From Corynebacterium sp. KPL1814 (lineage in GTDB: Bacteria > Actinomycetota > Actinomycetes > Mycobacteriales > Mycobacteriaceae), in NCBI RefSeq assembly GCF_000478175.1, contig NZ_KI515774.1:307594-371593 (forward strand): a stretch of 64,000 bases of DNA, read 5' to 3'. Under the pieces are notes generated by a model that was not told where the DNA came from, did not search any database, and was given only the letters and a program-made list of their open reading frames with translations. This document shows positions 46,211 to 56,698 of the stretch, piece after piece; the first letter of the stretch is position 1, and every line of letters starts with the position of its first letter. The translations under genes were made by a program, and so were the position numbers.

Positions 46211-47740
46211 ATGATTCCACTTTCTATTGGAGATATCGCCGCGATAACCGGCGGTAGCCTGGATAGCGTCGATGATCCCGATGAACGCGTGACCGGTTTC
46301 GTGGAGTTTGACTCGCGCAAGGTCACCAGCGGCAGCTTGTTCGTAGCCCTGCCCGGCGCCCGCGTCGATGGCCATGATTTTGCAGAAAAAGCCATAGAAC
46401 AAGGCGCCGTGGCCGTGCTGGCCGCTCGGCCGGTGGGGGTACCGGCGGTCATCGTCAAGCCGCAGGGCCGCGTGACCGGTGATTCCGCGAATGCGGATAT
46501 TTATGCCAACGACGAGGATGGTTCCGCCGCTGCCGTGATTGGCGCATTATCCGATCTCGCGCGCGAGGTGACCTCCCGCCTCGCCGCGGAGCAGGGTTTG
46601 GATATCGTCGGCGTTACCGGCTCCGCGGGCAAGACCTCTACCAAGGATTTGCTGGCCACCATCTTCCGCGCCGAGGGCGAAACCGTCGCCCCGCCCGGCT
46701 CCTTCAATAACGAGGTGGGCCTTCCCTATACCGCCCTGCGCTGCGATGAGCATACGCGCTTCCTCGTGGCGGAGATGTCCGCACGCGGGATTGGCCATAT
46801 TCGCCACTTGACCGAAATTACGGCCCCTACGGTGGGCGTGGTGCTCAACGTAGGCACCGCCCACCTGGGTGAGTTTGGCTCGCGCGAAAATATCGCTCAA
46901 GCTAAGGGCGAGCTCATTGAGGCCCTGCCCTCCGCAGCAGACGGCGGGGTAGCGGTGCTGAATGCGGACGATCCCTTCGTGGCTTCTATGGCGCCGCGCA
47001 CGCAGGCCAAGGTGGTATTTTATTCCGCCAATCGCCCGCAAGCCGCGGATGCGCAGTACTACGCAACAGACATCGAGCTTGACGATGTCGCCCGCCCGTC
47101 CTTTACCTTCCACGCCCCCGACGTCGCGCCGATGGAGATCAAACTGCAGGTCTTTGGCAAGCACCAGGTCTCCAACGCCTTGGCCGCGGCCGCAGCGGCC
47201 ATCGAATCGGGCGTGGAACCTGCGCTCGTCGCCCGAGCGCTGAGTGGCCACCAGACGAGCTCGGCGCACCGTATGGACGTGCGCACCCGCCACGATGGCG
47301 TCACCGTCATCGATGATTCCTATAATGCCAACCCGGATTCGATGCACGCGGCGATTGCCGCCTTGGCCTATACCTCCGCGGCCCGGCCCGATGCCCGCTC
47401 CATCGCGGTGCTCGGTGAGATGGGCGAGCTTGGCGGCGAGGCCGTCGAAGCCCACCGCATCCTAGGATCAGTGCTCTCGAAGTACCACGTGGATCATCTC
47501 GTCGCGGTAGGAGAAGGTGCCCATACCGTCGCCATGGTGGATGCCGCGCACGCGCACGGCATCCAGACTGAACTTTGCCCCGATATCGAGGCCGCGACCG
47601 CGGCCGTGGAAAATATCTTGCGGGTAGCCCCTGCTGGGGTGGAGGACTGGTCCGCGCGCGCGGCCAAGGACGTCGTCCTCGTGAAATCCTCGAATGCCCA
47701 GCGCCTGTGGCGCGTGGCAGAACAGCTCAATCGCCGTTAG
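46211..47740 (+). CDS. murF: murF, UDP-MurNAc-pentapeptide synthetase
   Basis: 509 aa. Adds D-Ala-D-Ala to the UDP-MurNAc tripeptide. ATP loop GVTGSAGKTSTKDLL near residue 135; PGSFNNEVGLPYT; NVGTAHLGEFGSRENIAQAKGEL; the C-terminal DDSYNANPDSM and LGEMGELG are typical. It starts 2 nt after murE. Its product is the cytoplasmic substrate of MraY, encoded next. Confidence 0.96.
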   Translation: MIPLSIGDIAAITGGSLDSVDDPDERVTGFVEFDSRKVTSGSLFVALPGARVDGHDFAEKAIEQGAVAVLAARPVGVPAVIVKPQGRVTGDSANADIYANDEDGSAAAVIGALSDLAREVTSRLAAEQGLDIVGVTGSAGKTSTKDLLATIFRAEGETVAPPGSFNNEVGLPYTALRCDEHTRFLVAEMSARGIGHIRHLTEITAPTVGVVLNVGTAHLGEFGSRENIAQAKGELIEALPSAADGGVAVLNADDPFVASMAPRTQAKVVFYSANRPQAADAQYYATDIELDDVARPSFTFHAPDVAPMEIKLQVFGKHQVSNALAAAAAAIESGVEPALVARALSGHQTSSAHRMDVRTRHDGVTVIDDSYNANPDSMHAAIAALAYTSAARPDARSIAVLGEMGELGGEAVEAHRILGSVLSKYHVDHLVAVGEGAHTVAMVDAAHAHGIQTELCPDIEAATAAVENILRVAPAGVEDWSARAAKDVVLVKSSNAQRLWRVAEQLNRR

Positions 47741-47770
47741 TCCCTATCTCAAGGAGAAAGATCTCTAGCA

Positions 47771-48883
47771 ATGACTCAGATCATTATCGCGGGCGTCGTT
47801 AGTTTCCTCGTCGCGATTTTTACCACCCCAGTTTTGGTTCGGTATTTTTCTGGCGTCGGAAAAGGCCAAGAAATCCGCGAAGACGGCCCGCAGCTCCACC
47901 TGCGCAAGCGGGGCACCCCGACGATGGGCGGACTGGCGATCCTGCTGGCCATCACCGTGGCCTACCTCATCGTGGGAATCTATGCCCGCGCGACAGGCAA
48001 CGGTGGATTTAGCCCCTCTGGGCTATTGGTCTACTTCTTGACCATGGGACTCGGCGGACTGGGTTTTGCCGATGACTTCATCAAGCTGTTTAAAAAGCGC
48101 AACCTCGGACTTAATAAAACAGCCAAGCTGGTAGGCCAGCTGGCCATCGCGCTCATCTTCGGCATCCTCGCCCTACAATTCCCGGATGCCAATGGGCTGA
48201 CCCCCGCCTCGACGAACCTTTCCTTCGTCCGCGATTTCGACACCTTCGATATCGCCGTCGGCGGCGCCGTTATTGGCACGATCATCTTCTTGGTCTTTTT
48301 GTACCTGCTCATCGCCGCGTGGTCGAATGCGGTCAACCTGACCGATGGTCTCGACGGTCTGGCGGCAGGTACCACGGCCATGGTGATGGGCGCCTATACG
48401 CTTATTAGCTTCTGGCAGTTCCGCAACTCGTGCTCGATTTCCCCGGCCGCCGGCTGCTACGAGGTCCGCGATCCCTTGGATCTTGCGGTTCTCGCCGCCG
48501 CGGGCCTGGGCGGCTGCCTCGGCTTCCTGTGGTGGAATGCCGCACCGGCGAAGATCTTCATGGGCGATACCGGTTCGCTCGCGCTCGGTGGCCTCGTCGC
48601 CGGCCTGTCTGTGACCACCCGCACCGAGCTGCTGATGATCGTCATCGGCGCCATCTTTGTTATCGAGACGGTCTCCGTAGTCATCCAGATCGTGGTCTTC
48701 CGCACGACGGGCAAGCGCTTTTTCCGCATGGCTCCCATTCACCACCACTTTGAAAACGGCGGCTGGGCCGAAACCGCGGTTGTCACCCGTTTCTGGCTGC
48801 TTAGCGCGATGGCCGCAATGGCGGGCATCTGCATCTTCTACGGCGATTGGCTCTCTGCAGTGAGCTTTGGAAACCTGCAATAA
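47771..48883 (+). CDS. mraY: mraY, phospho-MurNAc-pentapeptide translocase
   Basis: 370 aa with ten membrane helices. Makes lipid I from UDP-MurNAc-pentapeptide and decaprenyl phosphate. Motifs: GTPTMGG near residue 50, [18 protein letters not shown] with catalytic Asp near residue 100, [24 protein letters not shown], and the IHHHFE loop near residue 320. RBS AAGGAG sits 15-20 nt upstream of ATG 47771. Confidence 0.96.
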   Translation: MTQIIIAGVVSFLVAIFTTPVLVRYFSGVGKGQEIREDGPQLHLRKRGTPTMGGLAILLAITVAYLIVGIYARATGNGGFSPSGLLVYFLTMGLGGLGFADDFIKLFKKRNLGLNKTAKLVGQLAIALIFGILALQFPDANGLTPASTNLSFVRDFDTFDIAVGGAVIGTIIFLVFLYLLIAAWSNAVNLTDGLDGLAAGTTAMVMGAYTLISFWQFRNSCSISPAAGCYEVRDPLDLAVLAAAGLGGCLGFLWWNAAPAKIFMGDTGSLALGGLVAGLSVTTRTELLMIVIGAIFVIETVSVVIQIVVFRTTGKRFFRMAPIHHHFENGGWAETAVVTRFWLLSAMAAMAGICIFYGDWLSAVSFGNLQ

Positions 48884-48922
48884 ATCTTTGGCACTAGATA
48901 TTTAAGGATTGAGGCACTCATC

Positions 48923-50320
48923 ATGGCTGAGCTACCACCTTTTCTGCGCGGGCGCGTCCTTGTAGCAGGAGCCGGCGTTTCTGGCCGCGGGTGCGTGGCG
49001 ATGCTCGCGCGCCTCGGCGTAGACACCACCGTCGCCGATTCCAACGCAGCGGCCCTATCGACCTTGGAGGAAGAGTTCGGCGTAGTGACGGTATCAACCG
49101 ACGCTCCAGCACCGGGTGAGTATGACCTGGTGGTGACCTCGCCGGGGTGGCGGCCCGATTCCGCCCTCTTAGACTCCTTCCAGGCCGCCGGCGTGGAGGT
49201 CATTGGCGATGTCGAGTTGGCCTACCGCCTCGACCACGCCGAGGTTTTCGGCCCGAAGCGCACCTGGCTTGTCGTCACTGGCACGAATGGAAAGACCACC
49301 ACCACGGGGATGCTGACCAAGATTATGCAGGCCGATACCGCCCGCAGCGGGCTGCGCGCCCAAGCCGTGGGCAATATTGGGGTCTCCCTTTTTGATGCCC
49401 TGACCGCCACCCCGCGGGTTGACGTGCTGTGCGCCGAGCTTTCGTCCTTCCAATTGCACTGGTCCAGCGAGCTACGCCCCGATGTTGGTGTCTTACTCAA
49501 CGTGGCCGAAGACCACCTGGATTGGCACGGTTCCTTCGAGGCTTATGCCTGTGCCAAGGCCAAGGCCCTGCACGGCACCCGCGCCGTGGTGGGCAAGGAC
49601 GATGCCGCGGCGGGCCGCTACGCCAAAGGAATCGACGGCGTATACGGCTTTACCGCCGGCGAACCGGCCGCAGGCGAGGTAGGGGTGAGCGCCGGGCGCT
49701 TGGTCTCCAGGCTGGACGGCGAGGACGCCATTGATCTCGCCTCCGCCGAGGGAATCGAGCCGGCCGGCCTTGCGGGAGTCCTCGACGCGGCGGCGGCCGC
49801 GAGCGTGGCGCGGTTGGCGGGCGCCAGCTCCGCCGCCATACAGGAAGGCCTGGCCGCCTATGCGGTGGCCGGCCACCGCGGCGCCGTGGTGCACGAGCAC
49901 GACGGGATTTCTTATATCGATAATTCCAAGGCCACCAACCCACACGCGGCCGATGCCGCCCTAGAGGGATTCGACTCCGTTGTCTGGGTCGCCGGCGGGC
50001 AGCTCAAGGGCGCGGACGTGGATGAGCTCATCGCCACCCACGCCGCACGGTTGAAGGCGGCGGTACTGGTGGGCATCGATAAGAGCATCATCGCGGAAGC
50101 ACTGGCGCGCCGCGCCCCGCAAACCCCGGTTGAGCTCATCGAGGACACCGACCCACAGGCGGCGATGAACGCGGCCGTGCGGACCGCCGCGCAACACGCC
50201 GAGGCCGGCGATACCGTCCTCTTGGCGCCGGCTGCGGCATCGTTGGATATGTACACCGGAATGGCCCAACGCGGCGACGTTTTTGCCGCAGCGGCGCGGA
50301 ATATCGCCCGCGCTGATTAG
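48923..50320 (+). CDS. murD: murD, UDP-MurNAc-L-alanine:D-glutamate ligase
   Basis: 465 aa. N-terminal Rossmann domain with GAGVSGRGC; ATP loop VTGTNGKTTTTGML near residue 120; LNVAEDHLDWHGS and AGHRGAVVHEHDGISYIDNSKATNPHAAD in the middle and C-terminal domains. Cytoplasmic peptidoglycan precursor step before MurE. Confidence 0.96.
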   Translation: MAELPPFLRGRVLVAGAGVSGRGCVAMLARLGVDTTVADSNAAALSTLEEEFGVVTVSTDAPAPGEYDLVVTSPGWRPDSALLDSFQAAGVEVIGDVELAYRLDHAEVFGPKRTWLVVTGTNGKTTTTGMLTKIMQADTARSGLRAQAVGNIGVSLFDALTATPRVDVLCAELSSFQLHWSSELRPDVGVLLNVAEDHLDWHGSFEAYACAKAKALHGTRAVVGKDDAAAGRYAKGIDGVYGFTAGEPAAGEVGVSAGRLVSRLDGEDAIDLASAEGIEPAGLAGVLDAAAAASVARLAGASSAAIQEGLAAYAVAGHRGAVVHEHDGISYIDNSKATNPHAADAALEGFDSVVWVAGGQLKGADVDELIATHAARLKAAVLVGIDKSIIAEALARRAPQTPVELIEDTDPQAAMNAAVRTAAQHAEAGDTVLLAPAAASLDMYTGMAQRGDVFAAAARNIARAD

Positions 50321-50345
50321 ACCTTTTTAAAAATTAGGAGACTTC

Positions 50346-51749
50346 ATGACGGCCACCTCCCCGCAGCGCCCCCGCGCAAAGAGCATGCGCGAACGCATTA
50401 ATGACGTGCGCGAACAAGCCCGCCAGCAAGCCGGGCTGGATTATCAGCTGCTGCGCCTGATTATCTTCTCGCTCATCGGCATTGGCGTGGTCATGGTCTT
50501 TTCCTCGTCCATGGCCACGTCGCTGACAGAAGATGGCGGCGTGTGGAACCAAGCGCTGCGGCAAACTGCCATGGTCATCATCGGCTTGGGCGCGTTCTGG
50601 CTCGGCCTGAAGGTGTCCCCGCAGACGCTGCGCAAATTCATCCCGTGGCTTTTGGCCCTTTCCATCTTGTTGCTGATCGCGGTGCTCATCCCGGGCGTTG
50701 GTACCGGCCGCGAGGAGGTGGGTTCCCAGTCGTGGATCTACGTCGGTCCGATTTCCCTGCAGCCGTCCGAGCTCGCGCGCATCACGGTGGGCATGTTCGG
50801 TGCCTCGGTCTTGGCGGATAAGGAACATCATTCCCTCAAGCTCTCGGACCCGTTCATGATGTACTCGCTCATCGCTGGTTTAATGTTCCTGCTCATCGTG
50901 GGGCAGGGCGACTTGGGCATGGCCTTGTCCTTTGCCCTGGTTGTGGTCTTCACGCTCTTTTTCGCCGGCGTGAACCGGCGCGTGCCCATCATCATCGGCA
51001 TCCTGTGTGCGCTGGGCTTGGTCGCCGTCTTCCTCATCGGCGGCTTCCGCTCCCACCGTTTCCACACCTATTTCGATGCCCTCTTTGGCAATATTTCCGA
51101 TACCCAGGGTACGGGCTTTCAGTCTTACCAGGGCTTTCTTTCGCTTGCCGATGGCGGCTTCTGGGGCGTCGGCCTCGGCCAATCCCGCGCCAAGTGGTTC
51201 TACCTGCCTGAAGCCAAGAACGACTTCATCTTCGCCATCGTGGGCGAAGAGCTCGGCCTGTGGGGCGGCGCGCTGGTGATCTTCCTCTTCGCCGCCTTGG
51301 GCTATGTGGGGCTGCGCACGGCGACCCGCGCGCAGAATCAGTATCAATCCCTGCTGGCTGCGACGCTGACTATCGGCGTGGTGACCCAGGCGTTTATCAA
51401 TATCGCCTATGTCGTGGGCCTGCTGCCGGTGACCGGTATCCAGCTGCCGATGATTTCTGCGGGTGGCACGGCCGCGATTATCACGATTGGCTCAATGGGC
51501 ATTTTGTGCAACGTCGCACGCCACGAGCCGATGCAGATCTCTGCGATGCAGAACTTTGGGCGGCCACTGTTTGATCGCCTCTTTTTCATCGGTGAGCCGC
51601 AGCCGCCCGCAGCCCGGAAACAGAAATCGCGGGGCCGACACGCCCAGCCGCAGGAGGCACGTCCGCGGGTGCGCGATGAGCGCTACGGCCGGCCGGTGAC
51701 CGGAAGTGGGCGGAGGTATCCGCGCGCCGAGCACCGCCCGAGGCGGTAG
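50346..51749 (+). CDS. ftsW: ftsW, septal peptidoglycan glycosyltransferase (SEDS)
   Basis: 467 aa with ten membrane helices. SEDS features: SLQPSELARI near residue 138, VGQGDLGMAL with the Asp needed for activity in the family, VGLGQSRAKWFYLPEAKNDFIFAIVGEELG with the glycosyltransferase Glu/Asp region, and GIQLPMISAGGTAAI. The C-terminal tail is basic (RGRHAQPQEARPRVRDERYGRP). It works with FtsI. The -10 box of a separate murG promoter begins 8 bases after its stop codon. Confidence 0.95.
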   Translation: MTATSPQRPRAKSMRERINDVREQARQQAGLDYQLLRLIIFSLIGIGVVMVFSSSMATSLTEDGGVWNQALRQTAMVIIGLGAFWLGLKVSPQTLRKFIPWLLALSILLLIAVLIPGVGTGREEVGSQSWIYVGPISLQPSELARITVGMFGASVLADKEHHSLKLSDPFMMYSLIAGLMFLLIVGQGDLGMALSFALVVVFTLFFAGVNRRVPIIIGILCALGLVAVFLIGGFRSHRFHTYFDALFGNISDTQGTGFQSYQGFLSLADGGFWGVGLGQSRAKWFYLPEAKNDFIFAIVGEELGLWGGALVIFLFAALGYVGLRTATRAQNQYQSLLAATLTIGVVTQAFINIAYVVGLLPVTGIQLPMISAGGTAAIITIGSMGILCNVARHEPMQISAMQNFGRPLFDRLFFIGEPQPPAARKQKSRGRHAQPQEARPRVRDERYGRPVTGSGRRYPRAEHRPRR

Positions 51750-51756
51750 GCGCTGG

Positions 51757-51762
51757 TAGCCT
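51757..51762 (+). promoter_or_regulatory. -10 hexamer of an internal leaderless promoter for murG
   Basis: TAGCCT, 7 nt (TTAGGCT), then ATG 51770. No Shine-Dalgarno sequence is seen before murG, unlike most genes of the cluster. Confidence 0.55.
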
Positions 51763-51769
51763 TTAGGCT

Positions 51770-52879
51770 ATGAATTCCACGCCATTTTCCGTCGTCCTTG
51801 CAGGTGGCGGCACTGCAGGACATATTGAGCCCGCCCTTGCCGTCGGTGAAGCTTTGCGCGAGCGCTACGGCGCTCGGATTACTGCATTAGGTACAGAAAA
51901 GGGGCTGGAAAGCGATATTATTCCCGCCCGCGGCGTGGACCTGCGCCTGATTACCCCCGTGCCGATTCCCCGCAAGGTGAGCACCAACCTAGCCAAGCTG
52001 CCAGTCAAGCTTGCACGCTCTGTGCGCCAAGCGAGGAAAGTCTTAAAGGATGTGGAGGCCGATGTCGTCTTCGGCACCGGCGGATACGTCTCTGGGCCCG
52101 CCTATATAGCGGCGAAGACCTTAGGTATTCCGTTTTACGTCCTCGAGACCAATGCCTTGGCAGGCATGGCCAATAAGCTGGGCGTGAAGCTCGGCGGCAT
52201 CGGCCTTAATGCCCACGCCAATTCCGGCATGGAGGGCGAGGTCATCGGCATCCCAGTGCGCCCCAGCCTGGCCGCGGCTGCCGGGGATAAGGACGGGAAT
52301 ACCGCTGCGGATGCCCGCACGAAGTGGGATTTAGCGCAGCTGCCCACCATCCTCATTACCGGCGGCTCCCAAGGAGCGGCCAGCATCAACGGCGCCGTAG
52401 CGGGCGCAGCGGAGGACCTCACTAAGGACTTCCAGCTCCTGCACGCCTATGGCAAGAAAAACGATTCGCCCAAGCCGTACCCCAACTACGCCGCTCTGCC
52501 GTATATCGACGACATGGCCGGCGCGCTGGCCGCAGCGGACCTGGTGGTGTGCCGCTCGGGCGCGATGACGGTGGCTGAGGTCTCTGCCGCGGGCCTTCCC
52601 GCCATCTACGTCCCGCTGCCGCACGGCAACGGCGAACAGGCTTTGAACTCGCGCGAAATGGTAGAGGCCGGCGCTGCGGTGCAGATTGCCGATGCCGAAT
52701 TGGGCGCCGATCGCCTCATCGAAGAGGTCCGCGCCATCCTCGATGATCCAGAGCGCCTGAAATCCATGACGCAGGCCGCCGCCCAGTCTAAGGCGGGGGA
52801 TGCGGCGAATATCATCGCTGACCGCATCGCCACCCGCGTGCAGGACGCAGAACTGCAGGCAGGAAAGAAGGATAAGTAA
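51770..52879 (+). CDS. murG: murG, lipid II synthase (N-acetylglucosaminyltransferase)
   Basis: 369-aa GT28 enzyme on the inner face of the membrane; adds GlcNAc to lipid I. LAGGGTAGHIEPALAVGEAL at the N-terminus; GTGGYVSGPAYIAAK near residue 105; TGGSQGAASING near 200; PHGNGEQALNSREMVEAGAA near 285. Its stop codon is directly followed by the murC ATG. Confidence 0.96.
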   Translation: MNSTPFSVVLAGGGTAGHIEPALAVGEALRERYGARITALGTEKGLESDIIPARGVDLRLITPVPIPRKVSTNLAKLPVKLARSVRQARKVLKDVEADVVFGTGGYVSGPAYIAAKTLGIPFYVLETNALAGMANKLGVKLGGIGLNAHANSGMEGEVIGIPVRPSLAAAAGDKDGNTAADARTKWDLAQLPTILITGGSQGAASINGAVAGAAEDLTKDFQLLHAYGKKNDSPKPYPNYAALPYIDDMAGALAAADLVVCRSGAMTVAEVSAAGLPAIYVPLPHGNGEQALNSREMVEAGAAVQIADAELGADRLIEEVRAILDDPERLKSMTQAAAQSKAGDAANIIADRIATRVQDAELQAGKKDK

Positions 52880-54343
52880 ATGACCGATCCCGCACAGTAC
52901 GATCTCAGCCGCGTCCACCTCATCGGCATTGGTGGTTCCGGCATGTCGGGTCTTGCCCGCATCCTCGCCGCCCGCGGCGCCGTCGTGACCGGCTCCGATG
53001 TGAAGGACTCCACCCCGGTGGAGGTATTGCGCTCGATGGGCGCCAAGGTAGCCATCGGCCACGCTGCGGACAACCTCAAGCTTTCTGGCGAGCTGCCCAC
53101 CACCGTCGTCACCTCCTTCGCGGCGATTCCGCAGGATAACCCGGAGCTCGTCGCAGCGCGGGGTAATAATATCCCGCTCATTCGCCGCTCGGATCTGCTC
53201 GCCGCGCTGATGGAGGGCCACACCCAGGTGCTGTTGGCCGGCACGCACGGCAAGACCTCGACAACCTCGATGGCCGTGAGCGCCATGCAGCACGCGGGGC
53301 TGGATCCCTCCTTTGCCATCGGCGGCCAGCTCAACCGCGCCGGCACCAACGCGCACGGCGGCACCGGCGAGGCCTTCGTTGCCGAGGCCGATGAGTCCGA
53401 TGCCTCGCTCTTGCGCTATAGCCCCGATATCGCCGTCATCACCAACGCGGAGCCGGACCACCTCGATTATTTCCACTCCGCGGATGCCTATTTCAAGGTC
53501 TTTGCGGACTTCGCGGACCTGGTCACCCCGGATACCGGTTACCTCGTCGTGTGCGCGGAGGACGAGCACGCGGCCGAGATCGGTGAGCAGGCACTTAGCC
53601 GCGGCATCAACGTCATCGGCTATGGCGGCGCGGAAAAGGCCCGCACCACCTCCGTTCCGCTCGCCGCGACGCTGACCGCGGAGGAAACCACCGCCGCCGG
53701 CATGGCGTGCACCGTGCAGCTGTCCCTGCCCGGCGTGGAGGAATCCGTGAGCTACCAGCTGCAGATTCCCGGCCACCACATGGTGCTCAACTCCATGGCG
53801 GCGCTGATCGCCGGCGTGCTATCGGGTGGCGAGCCCAGCACCATCGCGGAGGGGCTTGCGGATTTCAGCGGCGTGCGCCGCCGCTTTGAGTACCGGGGCA
53901 GCGTGGACTGGCAGGGCGGCAGCGTCCGCGTCTTCGACGATTATGCCCACCATCCCACCGAGGTCGCCGCGGTGCTGCGGGCCGCGCGCGCCAAGGTCGC
54001 GGCCGAGGGCAATGGCGGGCGCGTCATCGCCTGCTTCCAGCCTCACCTGTACTCGCGCACCATGGAATTCGACGCTGAGTTTGCCCAGGCGCTTGCGCTT
54101 GCCGATGCCGCCGTTGTACTCGACATCTACGGCGCCCGCGAGCAACCCGTGGAAGGCATTACCTCGCGCATTATCACCAATAAGATGCCAGAAGAGATGG
54201 AGGTTATCTTCGAGCCAGACTTTTCCGCCGCAGCCAAGGACGTGGTCTCCATCGCGCAGCCGGGCGATATCATCTTGACTATTGGCGCCGGTTCCATCAC
54301 CCTCGTGGCCGCGGAAATCCTCGATGAATTGCGGGCCCACTAG
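52880..54343 (+). CDS. murC: murC, UDP-MurNAc:L-alanine ligase
   Basis: 487 aa. [17 protein letters not shown] at the N-terminus; ATP loop [14 protein letters not shown] near residue 120; [29 protein letters not shown] near 175; [14 protein letters not shown] near 355. First committed ligase of the peptide stem. Starts with no gap after murG and shares one base with the ftsQ start. Confidence 0.96.
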   Translation: MTDPAQYDLSRVHLIGIGGSGMSGLARILAARGAVVTGSDVKDSTPVEVLRSMGAKVAIGHAADNLKLSGELPTTVVTSFAAIPQDNPELVAARGNNIPLIRRSDLLAALMEGHTQVLLAGTHGKTSTTSMAVSAMQHAGLDPSFAIGGQLNRAGTNAHGGTGEAFVAEADESDASLLRYSPDIAVITNAEPDHLDYFHSADAYFKVFADFADLVTPDTGYLVVCAEDEHAAEIGEQALSRGINVIGYGGAEKARTTSVPLAATLTAEETTAAGMACTVQLSLPGVEESVSYQLQIPGHHMVLNSMAALIAGVLSGGEPSTIAEGLADFSGVRRRFEYRGSVDWQGGSVRVFDDYAHHPTEVAAVLRAARAKVAAEGNGGRVIACFQPHLYSRTMEFDAEFAQALALADAAVVLDIYGAREQPVEGITSRIITNKMPEEMEVIFEPDFSAAAKDVVSIAQPGDIILTIGAGSITLVAAEILDELRAH

Positions 54344-55014
54344 TGCGGGTGTCGAAGAAACTCATTTTCGGCATCATCGGCGGCCTGCTCGCCCTCGTGC
54401 TGGTGGTGGGCGCCGCGGTATGGGCACTGCCCATCTTCAAGGTGAAAAACTTTGAGGTGGAGGGCGTGCACCAGCTCGATGCCGCCCAGGTACAGGAGGC
54501 CGCGGGCGTGCCCGAGGGCGAAAACCTCTTGCGGGTGGACGCGCACGAGGCCGCCAGTGGCGTTGCGAGCCTGGACTGGGCGGATTCGGTGACGGTCTCG
54601 CGCGATCTGCCCTCGACCTTGACCATTTCCGTGCAGGAACACAAGCCCGTCGCCTTCGTGAAGCGAGACGACACCACCTACCTCATCGACGACAAGGGCG
54701 AGGAATTTACTTCCGCAGAGCCGCCTGAAGGTGCGGTGGAACTTACCGGGGACATCGACAGTGGCTCCTCCGAGGCCCAAGACGCGGTGGCTGCCATTGC
54801 CGCACTGTCTGATGACGTGCGCCACCAAGTTGCCACCCTCGAGGTCACCGATTCCTACTCCTTGCAGTTCACCACTAAGGATGATCGCCGCATTTTCTGG
54901 GGTGCGAGCGATAAAAATAACGACGATAAGGCCCGCGCCTTCGCCACCGTGCTGAAGATGGAGGGCCAAGAATGGAATATTTCTAACCCCGAACTGGTCA
55001 CTACCCGCGGATAG
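54343..55014 (+). CDS. ftsQ: ftsQ, divisome protein
   Basis: 223-aa bitopic protein: a short basic cytoplasmic tail, a membrane helix (8-30), a POTRA domain (VKNFEVEGVHQLDAAQVQEAAGVPEGENLL) and an FtsQ domain with WADSVTVSRDLPSTLTISVQEHKPVAFV. GTG 54343 overlaps the murC stop by one base; GTG 54349 is the alternative. It recruits the FtsL/FtsB complex. Confidence 0.93.
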   Translation: MRVSKKLIFGIIGGLLALVLVVGAAVWALPIFKVKNFEVEGVHQLDAAQVQEAAGVPEGENLLRVDAHEAASGVASLDWADSVTVSRDLPSTLTISVQEHKPVAFVKRDDTTYLIDDKGEEFTSAEPPEGAVELTGDIDSGSSEAQDAVAAIAALSDDVRHQVATLEVTDSYSLQFTTKDDRRIFWGASDKNNDDKARAFATVLKMEGQEWNISNPELVTTRG

Positions 55015-55324
55015 GGTAGATACCTCGGTGGAGGCCTCGATAGACCCGAAAGTTTCCCCGCCGCGCCGCGCCCGAAGCGTATGCGCTGCAGGGTCTTTTA
55101 TTTTCTCTTTTAGGTGGTGTCAATGGTGCGGAAGTGGCGGACAAAACCGCAGGCCAGCAACCCTAAAGTGGTACTTGAGAGTCCCGACACGCGTAAAATG
55201 AGCATGAAAATTACAGGTGTGTCGTTAAAGATGGAGGGGAACGCGATTCACGCTCGTGAAGCGCATACAATCCTCGTTTAATGCACGTGCAGACTTAAAG
55301 TAGCGAAAGGTGAGACCTGCTCAC
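55015..55324. other. ftsZ promoter region with a 14-bp palindrome
   Basis: 310 bp without a gene. TTCACG-CT-CGTGAA (55247-55260) ends 6 bp before a -10 box TACAAT (55266-55271), so a bound factor would cover the -35 and spacer. A second possible pair is TTGAGA and TAAAAT near 55180-55200, with a short 13-nt spacer. Confidence 0.55.
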
Positions 55325-56674
55325 ATGATCTCTTCCAACAACAATCTCGCGGATATCAAGGTCGTCGGCGTCGGCGGCGGCGGCGTCAACGCCGTGAACC
55401 GCATGATCGAAGAAGGCCTCAAGGGCGTCCAATTCGTCGCCATAAACACCGACTCTCAGGCGCTGATTTTCTCTGATGCCGATACCAAGCTCGACATCGG
55501 CCGCGAGGCCACCCGCGGATTGGGGGCTGGCGCCAACCCTGAGGTGGGCAAGACCTCTGCGGAAGACCACAAGTCCGAAATCGAGGATGCCCTGCAGGGC
55601 TCCGATATGGTCTTCGTTACCGCCGGAGAGGGTGGCGGTACTGGTACAGGTGCCGCCCCCGTTGTGGCTTCCATTGCGAAGAAGATGGGCGCGCTGACCG
55701 TGGGCGTTGTCACCCGCCCCTTCAAGTTCGAGGGCGCGCGCCGTACCCGCCAGGCCATGGCCGGCATCGAGGAGCTGCGCGAGGTTTGCGATACCCTCAT
55801 CGTTATTCCGAATGACCGCCTGATGCAGCTCGGTGGGGAAGAGCTTTCCATCGTGGAAGCCTTCCGCGCGGCCGATGAGGTTCTGCACAATGGTGTCCAG
55901 GGTATTACCAACCTGATCACCATCCCGGGCATGATCAACGTCGACTTTGCTGACGTTCGCTCCGTCATGTCTGATGCCGGCTCCGCGCTGATGGGCATCG
56001 GCTCCGCACGGGGCGATAACCGCGCCATGACCGCCGCCGAGCAGGCCATCAACTCGCCGCTATTGGAATCCACGATGGAAGGCGCCAAGGGCGTGCTCCT
56101 GTCCATCGCCGGCGGCTCCGACCTGGGCCTGCACGAGGTTAACTCCGCGGCCTCCATGGTCGAAGAGCGTGCCGACGAAGACGTCAACCTCATCTTCGGC
56201 ACCATCATCGATGACACCTTGGGCGATGAAATCCGCATCACCATCATCGCCACCGGTTTCGACGCCGAGGCCAATGCCGCCCAGGAAGCTTCCGCACAGC
56301 GCGCCCCCGAGCAGCGCAAGCCCGGCTCGCTCTTTGATAACCGCGACCGCGAGTCCGGCAACTCCGCCACCCCGGCACCTGCCCAGCCCGCTGCCGATGA
56401 CTACGCACCGCGCCACTCCTATGAGCCGCGCGCCGGCCAGGGTGGCGTGGAGGACCGCCGCGCTGATGAGCGCCGCGTAGACGATCGCCGGTACGACGAC
56501 CGCCGCGTGGAAGAACGCCGCCCCGAGGAGCGCCGCAGCGAGTCCACCGGCCTGTTTACCAACTCCGATCGCTTCCGCGAGGAGCGCCGCGAAGACTACC
56601 GCCTTTCCCGGCCAAGCCAGCGCCGCGATGATGATGGCGACGACGATCTCGATGTGCCGTCCTTCATGCGCTAA
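55325..56674 (+). CDS. ftsZ: ftsZ, cell division GTPase
   Basis: 449 aa, tubulin homologue that forms the Z-ring. GTP-binding [15 protein letters not shown] near residue 15 and [11 protein letters not shown] near residue 105; synergy loop [11 protein letters not shown] near 205. After the globular core (to about 320) comes a linker with repeated Arg/Asp/Glu blocks ([19 protein letters not shown] type), then the conserved C-terminal peptide ending DLDVPSFMR, the docking site for SepF. Start ATG 55325 ([14 protein letters not shown]); GTG 55310 in the same frame is a less likely start. Confidence 0.97.
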   Translation: MISSNNNLADIKVVGVGGGGVNAVNRMIEEGLKGVQFVAINTDSQALIFSDADTKLDIGREATRGLGAGANPEVGKTSAEDHKSEIEDALQGSDMVFVTAGEGGGTGTGAAPVVASIAKKMGALTVGVVTRPFKFEGARRTRQAMAGIEELREVCDTLIVIPNDRLMQLGGEELSIVEAFRAADEVLHNGVQGITNLITIPGMINVDFADVRSVMSDAGSALMGIGSARGDNRAMTAAEQAINSPLLESTMEGAKGVLLSIAGGSDLGLHEVNSAASMVEERADEDVNLIFGTIIDDTLGDEIRITIIATGFDAEANAAQEASAQRAPEQRKPGSLFDNRDRESGNSATPAPAQPAADDYAPRHSYEPRAGQGGVEDRRADERRVDDRRYDDRRVEERRPEERRSESTGLFTNSDRFREERREDYRLSRPSQRRDDDGDDDLDVPSFMR

Positions 56675-56685
56675 GCGCAAACCGC

Positions 56686-56691
56686 TACGCT
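56686..56691 (+). promoter_or_regulatory. -10 hexamer of a leaderless promoter for pgeF
   Basis: TACGCT, 7 nt (GGTGTGC), ATG 56699. It supports the shorter of two possible starts. Confidence 0.55.
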
Positions 56692-56698
56692 GGTGTGC

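Noticed and set aside
52331-53779. 482-aa frame opposite murG-murC, and similar frames opposite ftsZ and wag31
   Set aside because: Antisense shadows of GC-rich core genes with strongly biased third positions.
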